A stretch of 7,243 nt of DNA from an uncultured Lysobacteraceae bacterium (GTDB taxonomy: Bacteria > Pseudomonadota > Gammaproteobacteria > Xanthomonadales > Rhodanobacteraceae): NCBI GenBank assembly GCA_946480705.1, contig CAMLLF010000189.1, forward strand, positions 1 through 7,243. Reading direction: 5' to 3'. This document shows, one piece after another, positions 1 through 6,324 of this stretch; positions within the stretch are counted from its first letter, which is position 1, and the number at the start of each line of letters is the position of its first letter. The notes under the pieces are model-generated. The model saw only the letters and a program-made list of their open reading frames with translations, ran no database searches and had not been told where the DNA came from. The position numbers and the translations under genes are program-made.

Positions 1-1
1 C

Positions 2-1627
2 GAGAACGCGAGCATGGCCGACCGCACCGTGATCCAGTGGGACAAGGACGATCTCGAATCGCTGAAGCTGCTCAAGGTCGACTGCCTCGCGCTCGGCATG
101 CTGACCTGCCTGCGGCGCTGCTTCGATCTGCTGCGCGAGCATCACGGCGTTTCGCTCGATATCGCGTCCGTCCGCGACAACGACGATGCCACCTACGCGA
201 TGATCCAGCGCGCCGACACCATCGGCGTATTCCAGATCGAGTCGCGCGCGCAGATGTCGATGCTGCCGCGGCTGAAACCCGCGAACTTCTACGATCTCGT
301 CGTCGAGATCGCGATCGTGCGGCCCGGGCCGATCGAAGGCGGCATGGTGCATCCGTACCTGCGCCGGCGCAAAGGACTCGAAGCCGTCGAGTATCCGGAA
401 TCCACACGCAAGACGGTGGCCGAGAACGAAGACAAGAAGAATCGCATCCAGGCCATCCTGGAACGCACCCACGGCGTGCCGATCTTCCAGGAACAGGTCA
501 TGAAGCTCGTCCAGGAAGTCGCCGGCTTCACTGCGGGACGCGCCGACCAGCTGCGCCGCGCGATGGGGTCGTGGAAGCACGACGGCACAGTGGAAAAATT
601 CCAGCAGGAAATTTTCGACGGCATGAAGCGGCAGGGCTACGAAAAATATGCCGACGGCCTGTTCAACCAGATCAAGGGTTTCGGCAGCTACGGCTTCCCC
701 GAATCGCATTCGGCGAGCTTCGCGCTGCTCGCCTACGCCTCGTCGTACATCAAGTGCCACTACCCGGCCGTGTTCACCTGCGCGCTGCTCAATTCCCTGC
801 CGATGGGCTTCTATGCGCCGGCGCAACTGATCCAGGACGCGCGCCGGCACGACGTGGACGTGCGCCCGATCGACGTCACGCGCAGCAGCTGGCATTGCCT
901 GCTCGAACCCGATCGCGGAACGCTCGCGCTGCGCCTGGGTTTCTGCCTGCTCAAGGGCGCATCGGAATCCCTGGCGACACGCATCGCCGATGCGCGCGCG
1001 CAGCGCCCGTTCGAGAGCGTCGCCGATCTCGTGCAGCGCGCCGGTCTGAACCGCTTCGAAAGCGAGCGCCTCGCCGAAGCCGGCGCACTGCAGCAGCTCG
1101 CCGGGCACCGTCATCGCGCGCGCTGGTACAGCGCCGGCGCCGAGCGCCTGCCGCCGCTGCTCGCCGCGGCGCAGACCGCGGAACTCGACGTCACGCTGCG
1201 CCCGCCGACCACGGCCGAGAATGTCGAGGCCGACTACGCCACGCAGGGTTATTCGCTCGAAAGCCATCCGGTGGCGCTGATCCGGCGCGAATTGCGCAAG
1301 CAGGACTTGTCCGACTCGCGCACGATCCGCAACCAGGAACACGGCGCGCCGGCGCGCGTCGCCGGACTCGTCACGGTGCGGCAGCGGCCACCCGAGGCCG
1401 GCGGCGTCACCTTCGTCACGCTCGAAGACGAATTCGGCCAGATCAATCTCGTCATCTGGGAACGCGTCGCGCTGCGCTACCGCCGCGAACTGCTCGAATC
1501 CACGCTGCTGCGCGTCGATGGGCAGCTGCAGCTCGTCGACGGCGTCTGCCATCTCGTCGCGCATCGGCTCAAGAACCTCAGCAAGCTGCTGCCGCGCTTC
1601 GGTTCGGTGTCGCGGGACTTCCATTGA
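2..1627 (+). CDS. dnaE2: Error-prone DNA polymerase III alpha subunit DnaE2, C-terminal half (5' end outside window)
   Basis: C-family DNA polymerase that carries out error-prone synthesis past DNA damage. The frame is open from the left edge (codons Glu-Asn-Ala-Ser precede the Met at 14), so that Met is internal. About 541 residues are visible of the 1000-1100 usual for DnaE2. Counting from the Met at 14, Asp23 in KVDCLALGML aligns with the third catalytic Asp of E. coli DnaE (KFDFLGL). Further polymerase motifs are GVFQIESRAQM (71-81), RPGPIEGGMV (103-112), FQEQVM (158-163), LRRAMGSWK (180-188) and YGFPESHSASFALLAY (226-241). A helix-hairpin-helix region lies at about 305-365 and an OB fold at about 445-520. 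The ending SRDFH, and the absence of the long tail that DnaE1 carries, favour DnaE2. I see no clear beta-clamp-binding motif after the helix-hairpin-helix, which fits the family, where ImuB is thought to supply clamp contact. The usual partners imuA and imuB would lie upstream. Any SOS box is outside the window. Confidence 0.95.
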   Translation, partial: ENASMADRTVIQWDKDDLESLKLLKVDCLALGMLTCLRRCFDLLREHHGVSLDIASVRDNDDATYAMIQRADTIGVFQIESRAQMSMLPRLKPANFYDLVVEIAIVRPGPIEGGMVHPYLRRRKGLEAVEYPESTRKTVAENEDKKNRIQAILERTHGVPIFQEQVMKLVQEVAGFTAGRADQLRRAMGSWKHDGTVEKFQQEIFDGMKRQGYEKYADGLFNQIKGFGSYGFPESHSASFALLAYASSYIKCHYPAVFTCALLNSLPMGFYAPAQLIQDARRHDVDVRPIDVTRSSWHCLLEPDRGTLALRLGFCLLKGASESLATRIADARAQRPFESVADLVQRAGLNRFESERLAEAGALQQLAGHRHRARWYSAGAERLPPLLAAAQTAELDVTLRPPTTAENVEADYATQGYSLESHPVALIRRELRKQDLSDSRTIRNQEHGAPARVAGLVTVRQRPPEAGGVTFVTLEDEFGQINLVIWERVALRYRRELLESTLLRVDGQLQLVDGVCHLVAHRLKNLSKLLPRFGSVSRDFH

Positions 1628-1635
1628 AGCGGGAC

Positions 1636-1667
1636 CGTAGGACGCAATAACCGAAGGGCATTGCGCC
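1636..1667 (+). repeat. Left REP-like copy (GTAG head plus hairpin)
   Basis: GTAG lies at 1637-1640. GACGCAAT (1641-1648) pairs with ATTGCGCC (1660-1667) with one A/C mismatch, leaving an 11-base loop whose CC and GG can pair around GAA. The mismatch suggests this copy has drifted from the sharper hairpin of the right copy. Confidence 0.7.
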
Positions 1668-1697
1668 GTGTCCGGTCGGGCGTCGCCACGTGGGGAT

Positions 1698-1729
1698 GGC
1701 GCAATGCGCTGCGCTTACTGCGCCCTACG
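1698..1729 (-). repeat. Right REP-like copy, overlapping the moeB stop codon
   Basis: Read on the minus strand, GTAG occupies 1728 to 1725. GGCGCAGT then pairs with ATTGCGCC, with a single G-T pair that is a G-U wobble in RNA. The loop can form an extra GCG/CGC pairing around CAG. The TAG of the GTAG head is the in-frame stop codon of the moeB gene, so the repeat overlaps the last codons of that gene. Confidence 0.7.
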
Positions 1730-2888
1730 CGGCACAGATCTGCGCGATGTCCTCGTAGCCATGGAATAGCGCGTCGCGGCCGCAGCCGGGACAGCCCGGA
1801 TCGCGGCCCAGGCGCAATTCACGGAAGCTCGCGGCGAGTGCGTCGTAGCAGAGCAGCCGTCCGACGAGCGGGGCGCCGCGCCCGAGCATCAATTTGATCG
1901 CCTCGGTCGCCTGCAAAAGACCGATCACGCCGGGCAGCACGCCGAGCACGCCGGCTTCGGCGCAGTTCGGCGCGTCGGCCGCGCTCGGCGGCTCCGGGAA
2001 AAGACAGCGATAGCACGGCGATTCGGCGCGACGCGCGTCGAACACGCTGACCTGTCCGGTGAAGCGATGCACCGCGCCGTAGACCAGCGGAATGGCGAGC
2101 CGGCGGCAGGCCGCATCGAGCAGATAGCGCGTCGGAAAGTTGTCGGCGCCGTCGATGACGACGTCAGCCCCCTCCAGGCAACGCTCGACGTTGGCCGCGA
2201 GCACGCGCTCGTCGACGAGTTCGATGCGAATGCGCGGATTCAGCGCACTCAGCGCCATGCGTGCGGACTCGGTCTTGCGCATACCAACGCGCGCTTCGGC
2301 GTGGACGACCTGACGCTGCAGGTTGGAACGTTCGACGCGATCGTCATCGACGAGTCGCAGCGTGCCGACGCCCGCCGCGGCCAGATACAGTGCCGCCGGC
2401 GAGCCGAGTCCACCCGCGCCGATCAGCACGACGCGCGCAGCGCCGAGCCGCGCCTGTCCTTCGACGCCGACTTCGGGCAGCAGCAGATGGCGCGAATAGC
2501 GCTCGCTGCTGTCGGCATCGAGCCCGCCGCGCTGCACCGGCAGCCCGGCTGCGAGCCACGCGGCATAGCCGCCGGCGACCGAGGCGACGTCGGCATAGCC
2601 GAGCTGCTGCAAGGTGTCGGCGGCGAACAGCGAGCGCTGTCCGCTGCCGCAGAGCGCGAGCACGCGGGTCGCGCGGTCAGGCACCTGTTCGCCGATGCGC
2701 AATTCGAGAAAACCGCGCGAAATCCCGAGCGCGCCCTGCGGCGTGCCCGGAGCGCGCTCGGCGTCGTCGCGCACGTCGACGAGCACGGCGCCGGCCGCGA
2801 GTTCGCGCGCGGCGGTCTCGGCACTCACTTCGGCGACGCGTTCGCGCAATTGCGCCAGCAGTTGATCGCGATGCAGCGCGGCGGCCAT
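1725..2888 (-). CDS. moeB: Rhodanese-MoeB fusion: molybdopterin-synthase (MoaD) adenylyltransferase with N-terminal sulfurtransferase domain
   Basis: A 387-residue protein of the ThiF/MoeB/HesA E1-like family. MoeB uses ATP to adenylate the C-terminal glycine of MoaD so that it can be thiocarboxylated for molybdopterin synthesis. Residues about 15-120 form a rhodanese domain with active-site loop CGSGQRS (Cys80). The MoeB domain follows: RYSRHLLLPEVG (130-141, the conserved Arg region), nucleotide loop GAGGLGSP (157-164), DGADN (246-250), Zn cysteines CYRC (292-295) and CPGC (366-369), and PNCAEAGVLG with Cys309 aligning with the reactive Cys of ThiF and MOCS3. Linking rhodanese to MoeB implies the protein both activates the carrier and passes persulfide sulfur. 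Human MOCS3 and MoeZ carry the rhodanese at the C-terminus; here it is N-terminal, as I recall for Xanthomonadaceae. The open frame extends far upstream into moeA, but the ATG at 2888 has a good ribosome site and precedes the rhodanese fold. It could also serve ThiS or another sulfur carrier. Confidence 0.93.
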   Translation of the reverse strand: MAAALHRDQLLAQLRERVAEVSAETAARELAAGAVLVDVRDDAERAPGTPQGALGISRGFLELRIGEQVPDRATRVLALCGSGQRSLFAADTLQQLGYADVASVAGGYAAWLAAGLPVQRGGLDADSSERYSRHLLLPEVGVEGQARLGAARVVLIGAGGLGSPAALYLAAAGVGTLRLVDDDRVERSNLQRQVVHAEARVGMRKTESARMALSALNPRIRIELVDERVLAANVERCLEGADVVIDGADNFPTRYLLDAACRRLAIPLVYGAVHRFTGQVSVFDARRAESPCYRCLFPEPPSAADAPNCAEAGVLGVLPGVIGLLQATEAIKLMLGRGAPLVGRLLCYDALAASFRELRLGRDPGCPGCGRDALFHGYEDIAQICAA

Positions 2889-2893
2889 GGCGT

Positions 2894-2899
2894 TCCTCA
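2894..2899 (-). promoter_or_regulatory. Ribosome binding site of moeB, overlapping the moeA stop codon
   Basis: The minus strand reads TGAGGA, then five bases, then ATG at 2888. The GAGG core is 6 bases from the start codon, and its GA belongs to the TGA stop of moeA. Ribosomes ending moeA therefore stop on the moeB site, which suggests coupled translation and supports this start over the long upstream extension. Confidence 0.75.
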
Positions 2900-4141
2900 G
2901 GTCAGCGGCAGGATTTCGACGCAGTCGCCGGCGGCGAGCGTCTGTCGGTCTTCGTCGACGACGACGAGGCAGTCGGCTTCGGCGACGCTGCGCAGCACGC
3001 CCGATCCCTGACGCGGAAACGGCGTGACCCAGAGCGTGCCGTCGGGGTGCGACGCGCAGGCCGCACGCAGGAACTCCGCGCGCTTGTGCAGTTTGCGCAC
3101 AGGCTCGGCGAGCCGCGCGTAGCGGCGCGGCCGCTCCGCCGGATCTCGCCCGGCCCAGACGTCGAGCGCCGGCCGCAGGATCACCTGGAACGTCGCGAGC
3201 GTGGACACCGGATTGCCGGGCAGCGAGAACACGAGCGCATCGCCGATCGCGCCGAACAGCAGCGGCATGCCGGGCTTCATGCGCACTTTCCAGAAATCCA
3301 CGATACCGACTTCCGCCAGCAGGCGCGGCAGGAAGTCCGCCTCGCCCGCGGACACGCCGCCGGAACTGACGACGAGATCCGCATCGGCTGCAGCCCGGCA
3401 CAGTGCGTCGCGCAGGGCCGCCGGATCGTCGCGCACATGCTCGTGACGCAGCAGCGCGGCACCGGCGTCGCGCAGCATCGCCACGAGGCTGTAGCGGTTC
3501 GAGTTGTAGAGCTGGCCGTGACCCAGAACTTCGCCCGGCGCGACGATCTCGTCGCCCGTCGTCAGCAGCACGGCACGCGGTGCACGGCGTACCTCGACGT
3601 CGACGCTGCCGAACGAAGCCAGCGCGCCGAGCTGCGCCGGCGTCAGGCGCTGCCCTGCGCCGAATACGGTCTCGCCGCGCGCGAAGTCCTCGCCCGCCGC
3701 GCGCACGTTGGCGCCGGCGTGCTCGCCGGCCGCGACGACGACCTCGTCACCGTCGACGCGGACGTTTTCCTTGATGACGACGGTATCGGCGCCCTGCGGC
3801 AACGGCGCGCCGGTCGTGATGCGCACGCATTCGCCGGCACCGACGGTGGCAATCCGGCCGTCGCCCGCAAGGCGCGTCGCCACGAGGCGAAAACACCGCT
3901 CGCCGCTGCGCGGCAGGTCGTCGCCGCGCAGCGCGAAACCGTCCATCGCCGAGTTCGCGAATCCCGGCACATCGATCGGCACCGTCACCGGCGCGGCGAG
4001 CGCGCGGCCCGCCGCGGCGTCGAGCGCGATGCGTTCGGTGCCGATCGCGCGCAAGCGCGCACGCGCGATCACGCGATCGCGCGCCTGAGCGACGGTCAGC
4101 AGGTCCGGCACCGGCGCCGCGGTCGGTTCAGCTGCGTGCAT
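2897..4141 (-). CDS. moeA: Molybdopterin molybdenumtransferase MoeA
   Basis: A 414-residue protein, against about 411 in E. coli MoeA. It inserts molybdate into adenylylated molybdopterin, with loss of AMP, to give the molybdenum cofactor; it acts in the cytoplasm as a dimer. Family motifs appear in order: NSAMDGFA (63-70), the region with the conserved active-site Asp; RITTGAPLPQGAD (107-119); LTTGDE (193-198) opening the MogA-like domain; YNSN (212-215); SSGGVSAGEADF (259-270); KVRMKPGMPLLFG (285-297); and SLPGNPVS (306-313). A C-terminal beta domain runs from about 335 to the end. All expected blocks are present, so the gene looks intact. The frame stays open to about 4504 inside mobA, but the ATG at 4141 has a GGAGG 9 bases upstream and gives the normal length. 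It overlaps the end of mobA by 14 bases and is followed 8 bases later by moeB. Confidence 0.96.
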   Translation of the reverse strand: MHAAEPTAAPVPDLLTVAQARDRVIARARLRAIGTERIALDAAAGRALAAPVTVPIDVPGFANSAMDGFALRGDDLPRSGERCFRLVATRLAGDGRIATVGAGECVRITTGAPLPQGADTVVIKENVRVDGDEVVVAAGEHAGANVRAAGEDFARGETVFGAGQRLTPAQLGALASFGSVDVEVRRAPRAVLLTTGDEIVAPGEVLGHGQLYNSNRYSLVAMLRDAGAALLRHEHVRDDPAALRDALCRAAADADLVVSSGGVSAGEADFLPRLLAEVGIVDFWKVRMKPGMPLLFGAIGDALVFSLPGNPVSTLATFQVILRPALDVWAGRDPAERPRRYARLAEPVRKLHKRAEFLRAACASHPDGTLWVTPFPRQGSGVLRSVAEADCLVVVDEDRQTLAAGDCVEILPLT

Positions 4142-4703
4142 CGAGAAAGTCCTCCGCCGTGTTGAGGTTCGCGAAGCGTTCCGGACTGTCGCCGAAATCG
4201 ACCTCGCGCAGCGCGTGGGCATCCTGCCAGCACCACACCGGCATATCGGCGGCATCCTCGGGCAATTCAAGCCGTGCGCGCCGATACAGCGCAAACAGCG
4301 GCTGGCGACGCGCGCCGTCGTGCGCGACGACGACAGTCGCGTCGCCGCGTCCGCGCCACAGACGCGCGAACAGGTCCGCGCCAAAGCACGGGCTGTCGAC
4401 CGGCACGACGAACAGCCAGTCGGCCGAGGTCTCGCGCAGCGCAGTCGCGATGCCTTCGAGCGGGCCGCGATAGCCCTCGCGCGCATCGGCGTGCACGCGT
4501 CCATAGGCGCGATAGAGGTCGTGATGGCGATTGGCGATGATGAGCACGCTGTCGAAATCCGAGCGCAGCAGGTCGACGACGTGTGCGATCAGCGGCCGGC
4601 CGTGCCAGGGCGCGAGGCCCTTGTCGATGCCGCCGAGCCGCTGCGCGCGCCCGCCGGCCAGCACCGCGGCCGCGACGGTCTCGCTGCGCGCCGGCGCGGT
4701 CAC
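4128..4703 (-). CDS. mobA: Molybdenum cofactor guanylyltransferase MobA
   Basis: A 191-residue protein, close to the 194 of E. coli MobA. It transfers GMP from GTP to Mo-molybdopterin, giving the guanine dinucleotide cofactor used by DMSO-reductase-type enzymes such as nitrate reductase and formate dehydrogenase. The nucleotide-binding signature starts at residue 15 (LAGGRAQRLGGIDKGL, Lys28 conserved). NRH is at 58-60, GPLEGI at 80-85, PVDSP at 101-105 with the likely Mg-binding Asp103, RQPLFALY at 133-140, and NLNTAED at 179-185. The start is GTG at 4703, 7 bases after the der stop. No ATG lies in frame before the LAGG motif and only a weak CGGA precedes the GTG, so translation probably depends on ribosomes finishing der. 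Its last 14 bases overlap moeA. Having MobA implies the organism makes bis-MGD-type enzymes; none is encoded here. Confidence 0.94.
   Translation of the reverse strand: MTAPARSETVAAAVLAGGRAQRLGGIDKGLAPWHGRPLIAHVVDLLRSDFDSVLIIANRHHDLYRAYGRVHADAREGYRGPLEGIATALRETSADWLFVVPVDSPCFGADLFARLWRGRGDATVVVAHDGARRQPLFALYRRARLELPEDAADMPVWCWQDAHALREVDFGDSPERFANLNTAEDFLDARS
4151..4155 (-). promoter_or_regulatory. Ribosome binding site of moeA inside mobA
   Basis: The minus strand carries GGAGG, then 9 bases, then the ATG at 4141. It lies within the last codons of mobA. This is the strongest Shine-Dalgarno match in the window and fixes the moeA start, ruling out the longer open frame that runs up to about 4504. 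Confidence 0.8.
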
Positions 4704-4710
4704 GATCCGG

Positions 4711-6108
4711 TCAGCGCTTCTTCGCGTTGCGGATCATGCGCGAGCGCTTGCGCTGCTGGCCTTCGGTGAGTTCGTTCTTGCGCCCGGCGAACGGATTCTC
4801 GCCGTCGCGGAATTCGAGCCGCAGCGGCGTGCCGACGAGCTTGAAGCGCTTGCGGAAGAAGTTTTCGAGATAGCGCCGGTAGCTCTCGTGCAGATGCTTG
4901 GTGCGCGAGCCGTGGATCACGATGGTCGGCGGGTTCGTGCCGCCCGGGTGCGCGTAGCGCAGCTTCGGCGCGTGACCGCGCACGAGCGGCGGCTGGTACG
5001 ACGCGTACGCCGTCTCGACGGCCTTGTTGAGTTCCGACGACGTGAACTGCTTCGTCGCCGACGCGTGCGCGCGGTCGATCGCCTTCATGAGTTCGCGCAG
5101 GCCCGAGCCGTGCTTGGCCGAGATGAACACGCGCTCGGCCCAGGCGACGAAATCGAGCCGGCGTTCCAGCGACTTCTCGCACTGTTCGCGCTGATACGTC
5201 GTGAGGTTGTCCCATTTGTTCGCGACGACGACGAGCGCGCGCGCTTCGTTGAGCACGTGGCCGATCAGCGTGGCGTCCTGCTCGGACACGCCCTCGCTCG
5301 CATCGAGCAGCAGCACGACGACCTGCGCCGCGGCGATCGACTGCAGCGTCTTGATGACGCTGAACTTCTCGATCGCTTCCTCGACGCGCGCGCGCCGGCG
5401 CACGCCGGCGGTATCGATGAGGGTGTACTTCTTGCCGTCGCGAACGATCGGCACGCGGATCGAATCGCGCGTAGTGCCGGCGATGTCGGACACGACGACG
5501 CGGTCTTCGCCGAGCAGGCGATTCACGAGCGTGGACTTGCCGACGTTGGGGCGGCCGACGATCGCGACGCGGACGCCGTGCTCGGGTTCGGCCGCCGGTG
5601 CCGCGCCTTCTTCATCGGCCGGCAGATGCGGCTCGATCGCGTCGAGCAGCCCGTCGACGCCGCGGCCGTGCGAGGCGGCCAGCGGCACCTGCGCGCTGAT
5701 GCCGAGCGAGGCGAAATCGGCGAGGCTCGCGAGTTCGTCGAGGCCGTCGGTCTTGTTGACGCCGACGATGATGGGTTTGCCGCGTTTGCGCAGGTCGCCG
5801 AGGATGTCGCGGTCGAGCGGCATCAGACCGGCACGCGCGTCGGTCACGAACACGACGACGGCGGCCTCGTCGACCGCGAGTTGCACCTGTTTCGCGGTCA
5901 GCGCATCGATGCCTTCGTCTTCGCCCGACAGACCGCCCGTATCGACGACGACGAACGGCCGGTCGCCGAGATGGCAGATGCCGTAGTGACGGTCGCGCGT
6001 CAGGCCCGGCTGATCGGCGACGAGCGCATCGCGCGAGCGCGTGAGCACATTGAACAAGGTCGACTTGCCGACATTGGGACGACCGACCAGAGCGACGACG
6101 GGCAACAT
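4711..6108 (-). CDS. der: Ribosome-assembly GTPase Der (EngA), double GTPase domain
   Basis: A 465-residue essential GTPase for 50S subunit maturation. It has two tandem GTPase domains and a C-terminal KH-like domain. Domain 1: G1 GRPNVGKST (9-17), G2 around Thr37 in PGLTRDR, G3 DTGG (56-59), G4 NKTD (118-121). An acidic Ala/Glu-rich linker follows at about 162-178. Domain 2: G1 GRPNVGKST (185-193), G2 GTTRDS (211-216), G3 DTAG (232-235), G4 NKWD (297-300), G5 SAK (330-332). The KH-like domain runs from about 355 to 440, and a basic tail ends in NAKKR. All GTP-binding motifs are intact. I chose the ATG at 6108 because it gives MLPVVALVGRPNVGKS, matching the usual N-terminus, with AGG 8 bases upstream. 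A GTG at 6144 would add 12 unconserved residues. It is first of the der-mobA-moeA-moeB row; its own promoter was not identified in the 252-base gap after bamB. Confidence 0.97.
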   Translation of the reverse strand: MLPVVALVGRPNVGKSTLFNVLTRSRDALVADQPGLTRDRHYGICHLGDRPFVVVDTGGLSGEDEGIDALTAKQVQLAVDEAAVVVFVTDARAGLMPLDRDILGDLRKRGKPIIVGVNKTDGLDELASLADFASLGISAQVPLAASHGRGVDGLLDAIEPHLPADEEGAAPAAEPEHGVRVAIVGRPNVGKSTLVNRLLGEDRVVVSDIAGTTRDSIRVPIVRDGKKYTLIDTAGVRRRARVEEAIEKFSVIKTLQSIAAAQVVVLLLDASEGVSEQDATLIGHVLNEARALVVVANKWDNLTTYQREQCEKSLERRLDFVAWAERVFISAKHGSGLRELMKAIDRAHASATKQFTSSELNKAVETAYASYQPPLVRGHAPKLRYAHPGGTNPPTIVIHGSRTKHLHESYRRYLENFFRKRFKLVGTPLRLEFRDGENPFAGRKNELTEGQQRKRSRMIRNAKKR

Positions 6109-6116
6109 GTGCGGAA

Positions 6117-6121
6117 CCTGC
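6117..6121 (-). promoter_or_regulatory. Ribosome binding site of der
   Basis: GCAGG on the minus strand lies 8 bases before the ATG at 6108. The match is modest, but its spacing is right and it supports this start over the in-frame GTG at 6144. Confidence 0.5.
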
Positions 6122-6197
6122 TGATGCGGGCGCTGCAGTCGCACCCGGGAAACGATGGTGAACGGTACACGCCCGGACCGGACTGCCGCTGCTGAAT

Positions 6198-6211
6198 GCG
6201 CATCGATGCGC
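6198..6211. repeat. Perfect 14-base palindrome in the bamB-der gap
   Basis: GCGCATCGATGCGC equals its own reverse complement. It lies 90 bases upstream of the der start. A dyad with no loop is more like a protein-binding site than an RNA hairpin, but no known operator is recognised and G+C-rich sequence produces such dyads by chance. A tandem octamer, CGATCCCG twice, follows at 6235-6250 in the same gap. The remainder of 6109-6360 shows no gene and no convincing promoter to my eye. Confidence 0.4.
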
Positions 6212-6294
6212 GGCGCGGCGATCGGCCTGCTGCCCGATCCCGCGATCCCGCCGGACGACTGCGATGCAGCGGTCCCGAGGCAGGTTTTCGTGGT

Positions 6295-6310
6295 GCCGCG
6301 CGAGCGCGGC
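6295..6310. repeat. Short inverted repeat downstream of the bamB hairpin
   Basis: GCCGCGC (6295-6301) and GCGCGGC (6304-6310) are complementary. In RNA this gives a stem of 6 base pairs closed by a 4-base loop. It lies 14 bases beyond the larger hairpin at 6325-6354 and might act with it as a tandem stop signal for bamB transcripts. There is no T-run on either side. It could equally be chance in G+C-rich sequence. Confidence 0.3.
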
Positions 6311-6324
6311 CATGCAACGAGAGA

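Larger units (their letters stand above)
1636..1729. repeat. Inverted pair of REP-like elements (REPIN/BIME-like) between converging genes
   Basis: Two 32-base copies of the same sequence face each other across a 30-base spacer (1668-1697). The left copy compared with the reverse complement of the right copy matches at 27 of 32 positions. Each copy begins, read inward, with the tetranucleotide GTAG, followed by an imperfect hairpin closing in ATTGCGCC. A GTAG or GGAG head followed by a hairpin, arranged in inverted pairs, is the known form of REP doublets mobilised by RAYT (TnpA-REP) transposases. The element starts 8 bases after the dnaE2 stop and overlaps the end of moeB, so it fills the convergent gap. 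A structure-forming element here could terminate transcription from both sides. The class is inferred from form only; no second pair is seen in this window. Confidence 0.72.
1725..6108 (-). other. Probable operon der-mobA-moeA-moeB
   Basis: Four genes on one strand with intervals of 7 bases, minus 14 bases (overlap) and 8 bases. No hairpin or promoter-like sequence is seen at the junctions. Stop codons sit on or near the next start signal at each step, which suggests coupled translation. The last three act in late molybdenum-cofactor assembly; der is unrelated in function and may simply supply the promoter. The inverted repeat at 1636-1729 would end the transcript. This is inferred from spacing only. 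Confidence 0.7.

Noticed and set aside
37..1650. Open frame of 537 codons on the plus strand overlapping dnaE2 in another frame
   Set aside because: Its translation is an Arg/Ala-rich run without any family motif, while the other frame is a clear DNA polymerase. It is a shadow caused by high G+C.
2400..2900. ThiF (thiamine pathway) instead of MoeB for the fusion protein
   Set aside because: The E1-like domain alone cannot fully separate the two, but the position directly after mobA and moeA and the family resemblance favour MoeB. A dual role is not excluded.
2889..3401. N-terminal extension of the MoeB frame by 171 codons into moeA
   Set aside because: The extension is Arg/Ala-rich and antonymous to MoeA coding in another frame; the ATG at 2888 has a good ribosome site and precedes the rhodanese fold.
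2261..4165. 634-codon plus-strand frame antisense to moeA and part of moeB
   Set aside because: Long antisense frames are expected opposite G+C-rich genes. The product is Arg/Ala/His-rich and low in complexity, and the opposite strand carries complete MoeA motifs.
6109..6144. GTG at 6144 as the der start
   Set aside because: It adds 12 residues not found in the family and lacks a Shine-Dalgarno match; the ATG at 6108 gives the standard N-terminus.
4531..6195. 554-codon plus-strand frame antisense to der
   Set aside because: It mirrors the der codons (Arg/Asp/Ala-rich) and has no recognisable domain; der is intact on the other strand.
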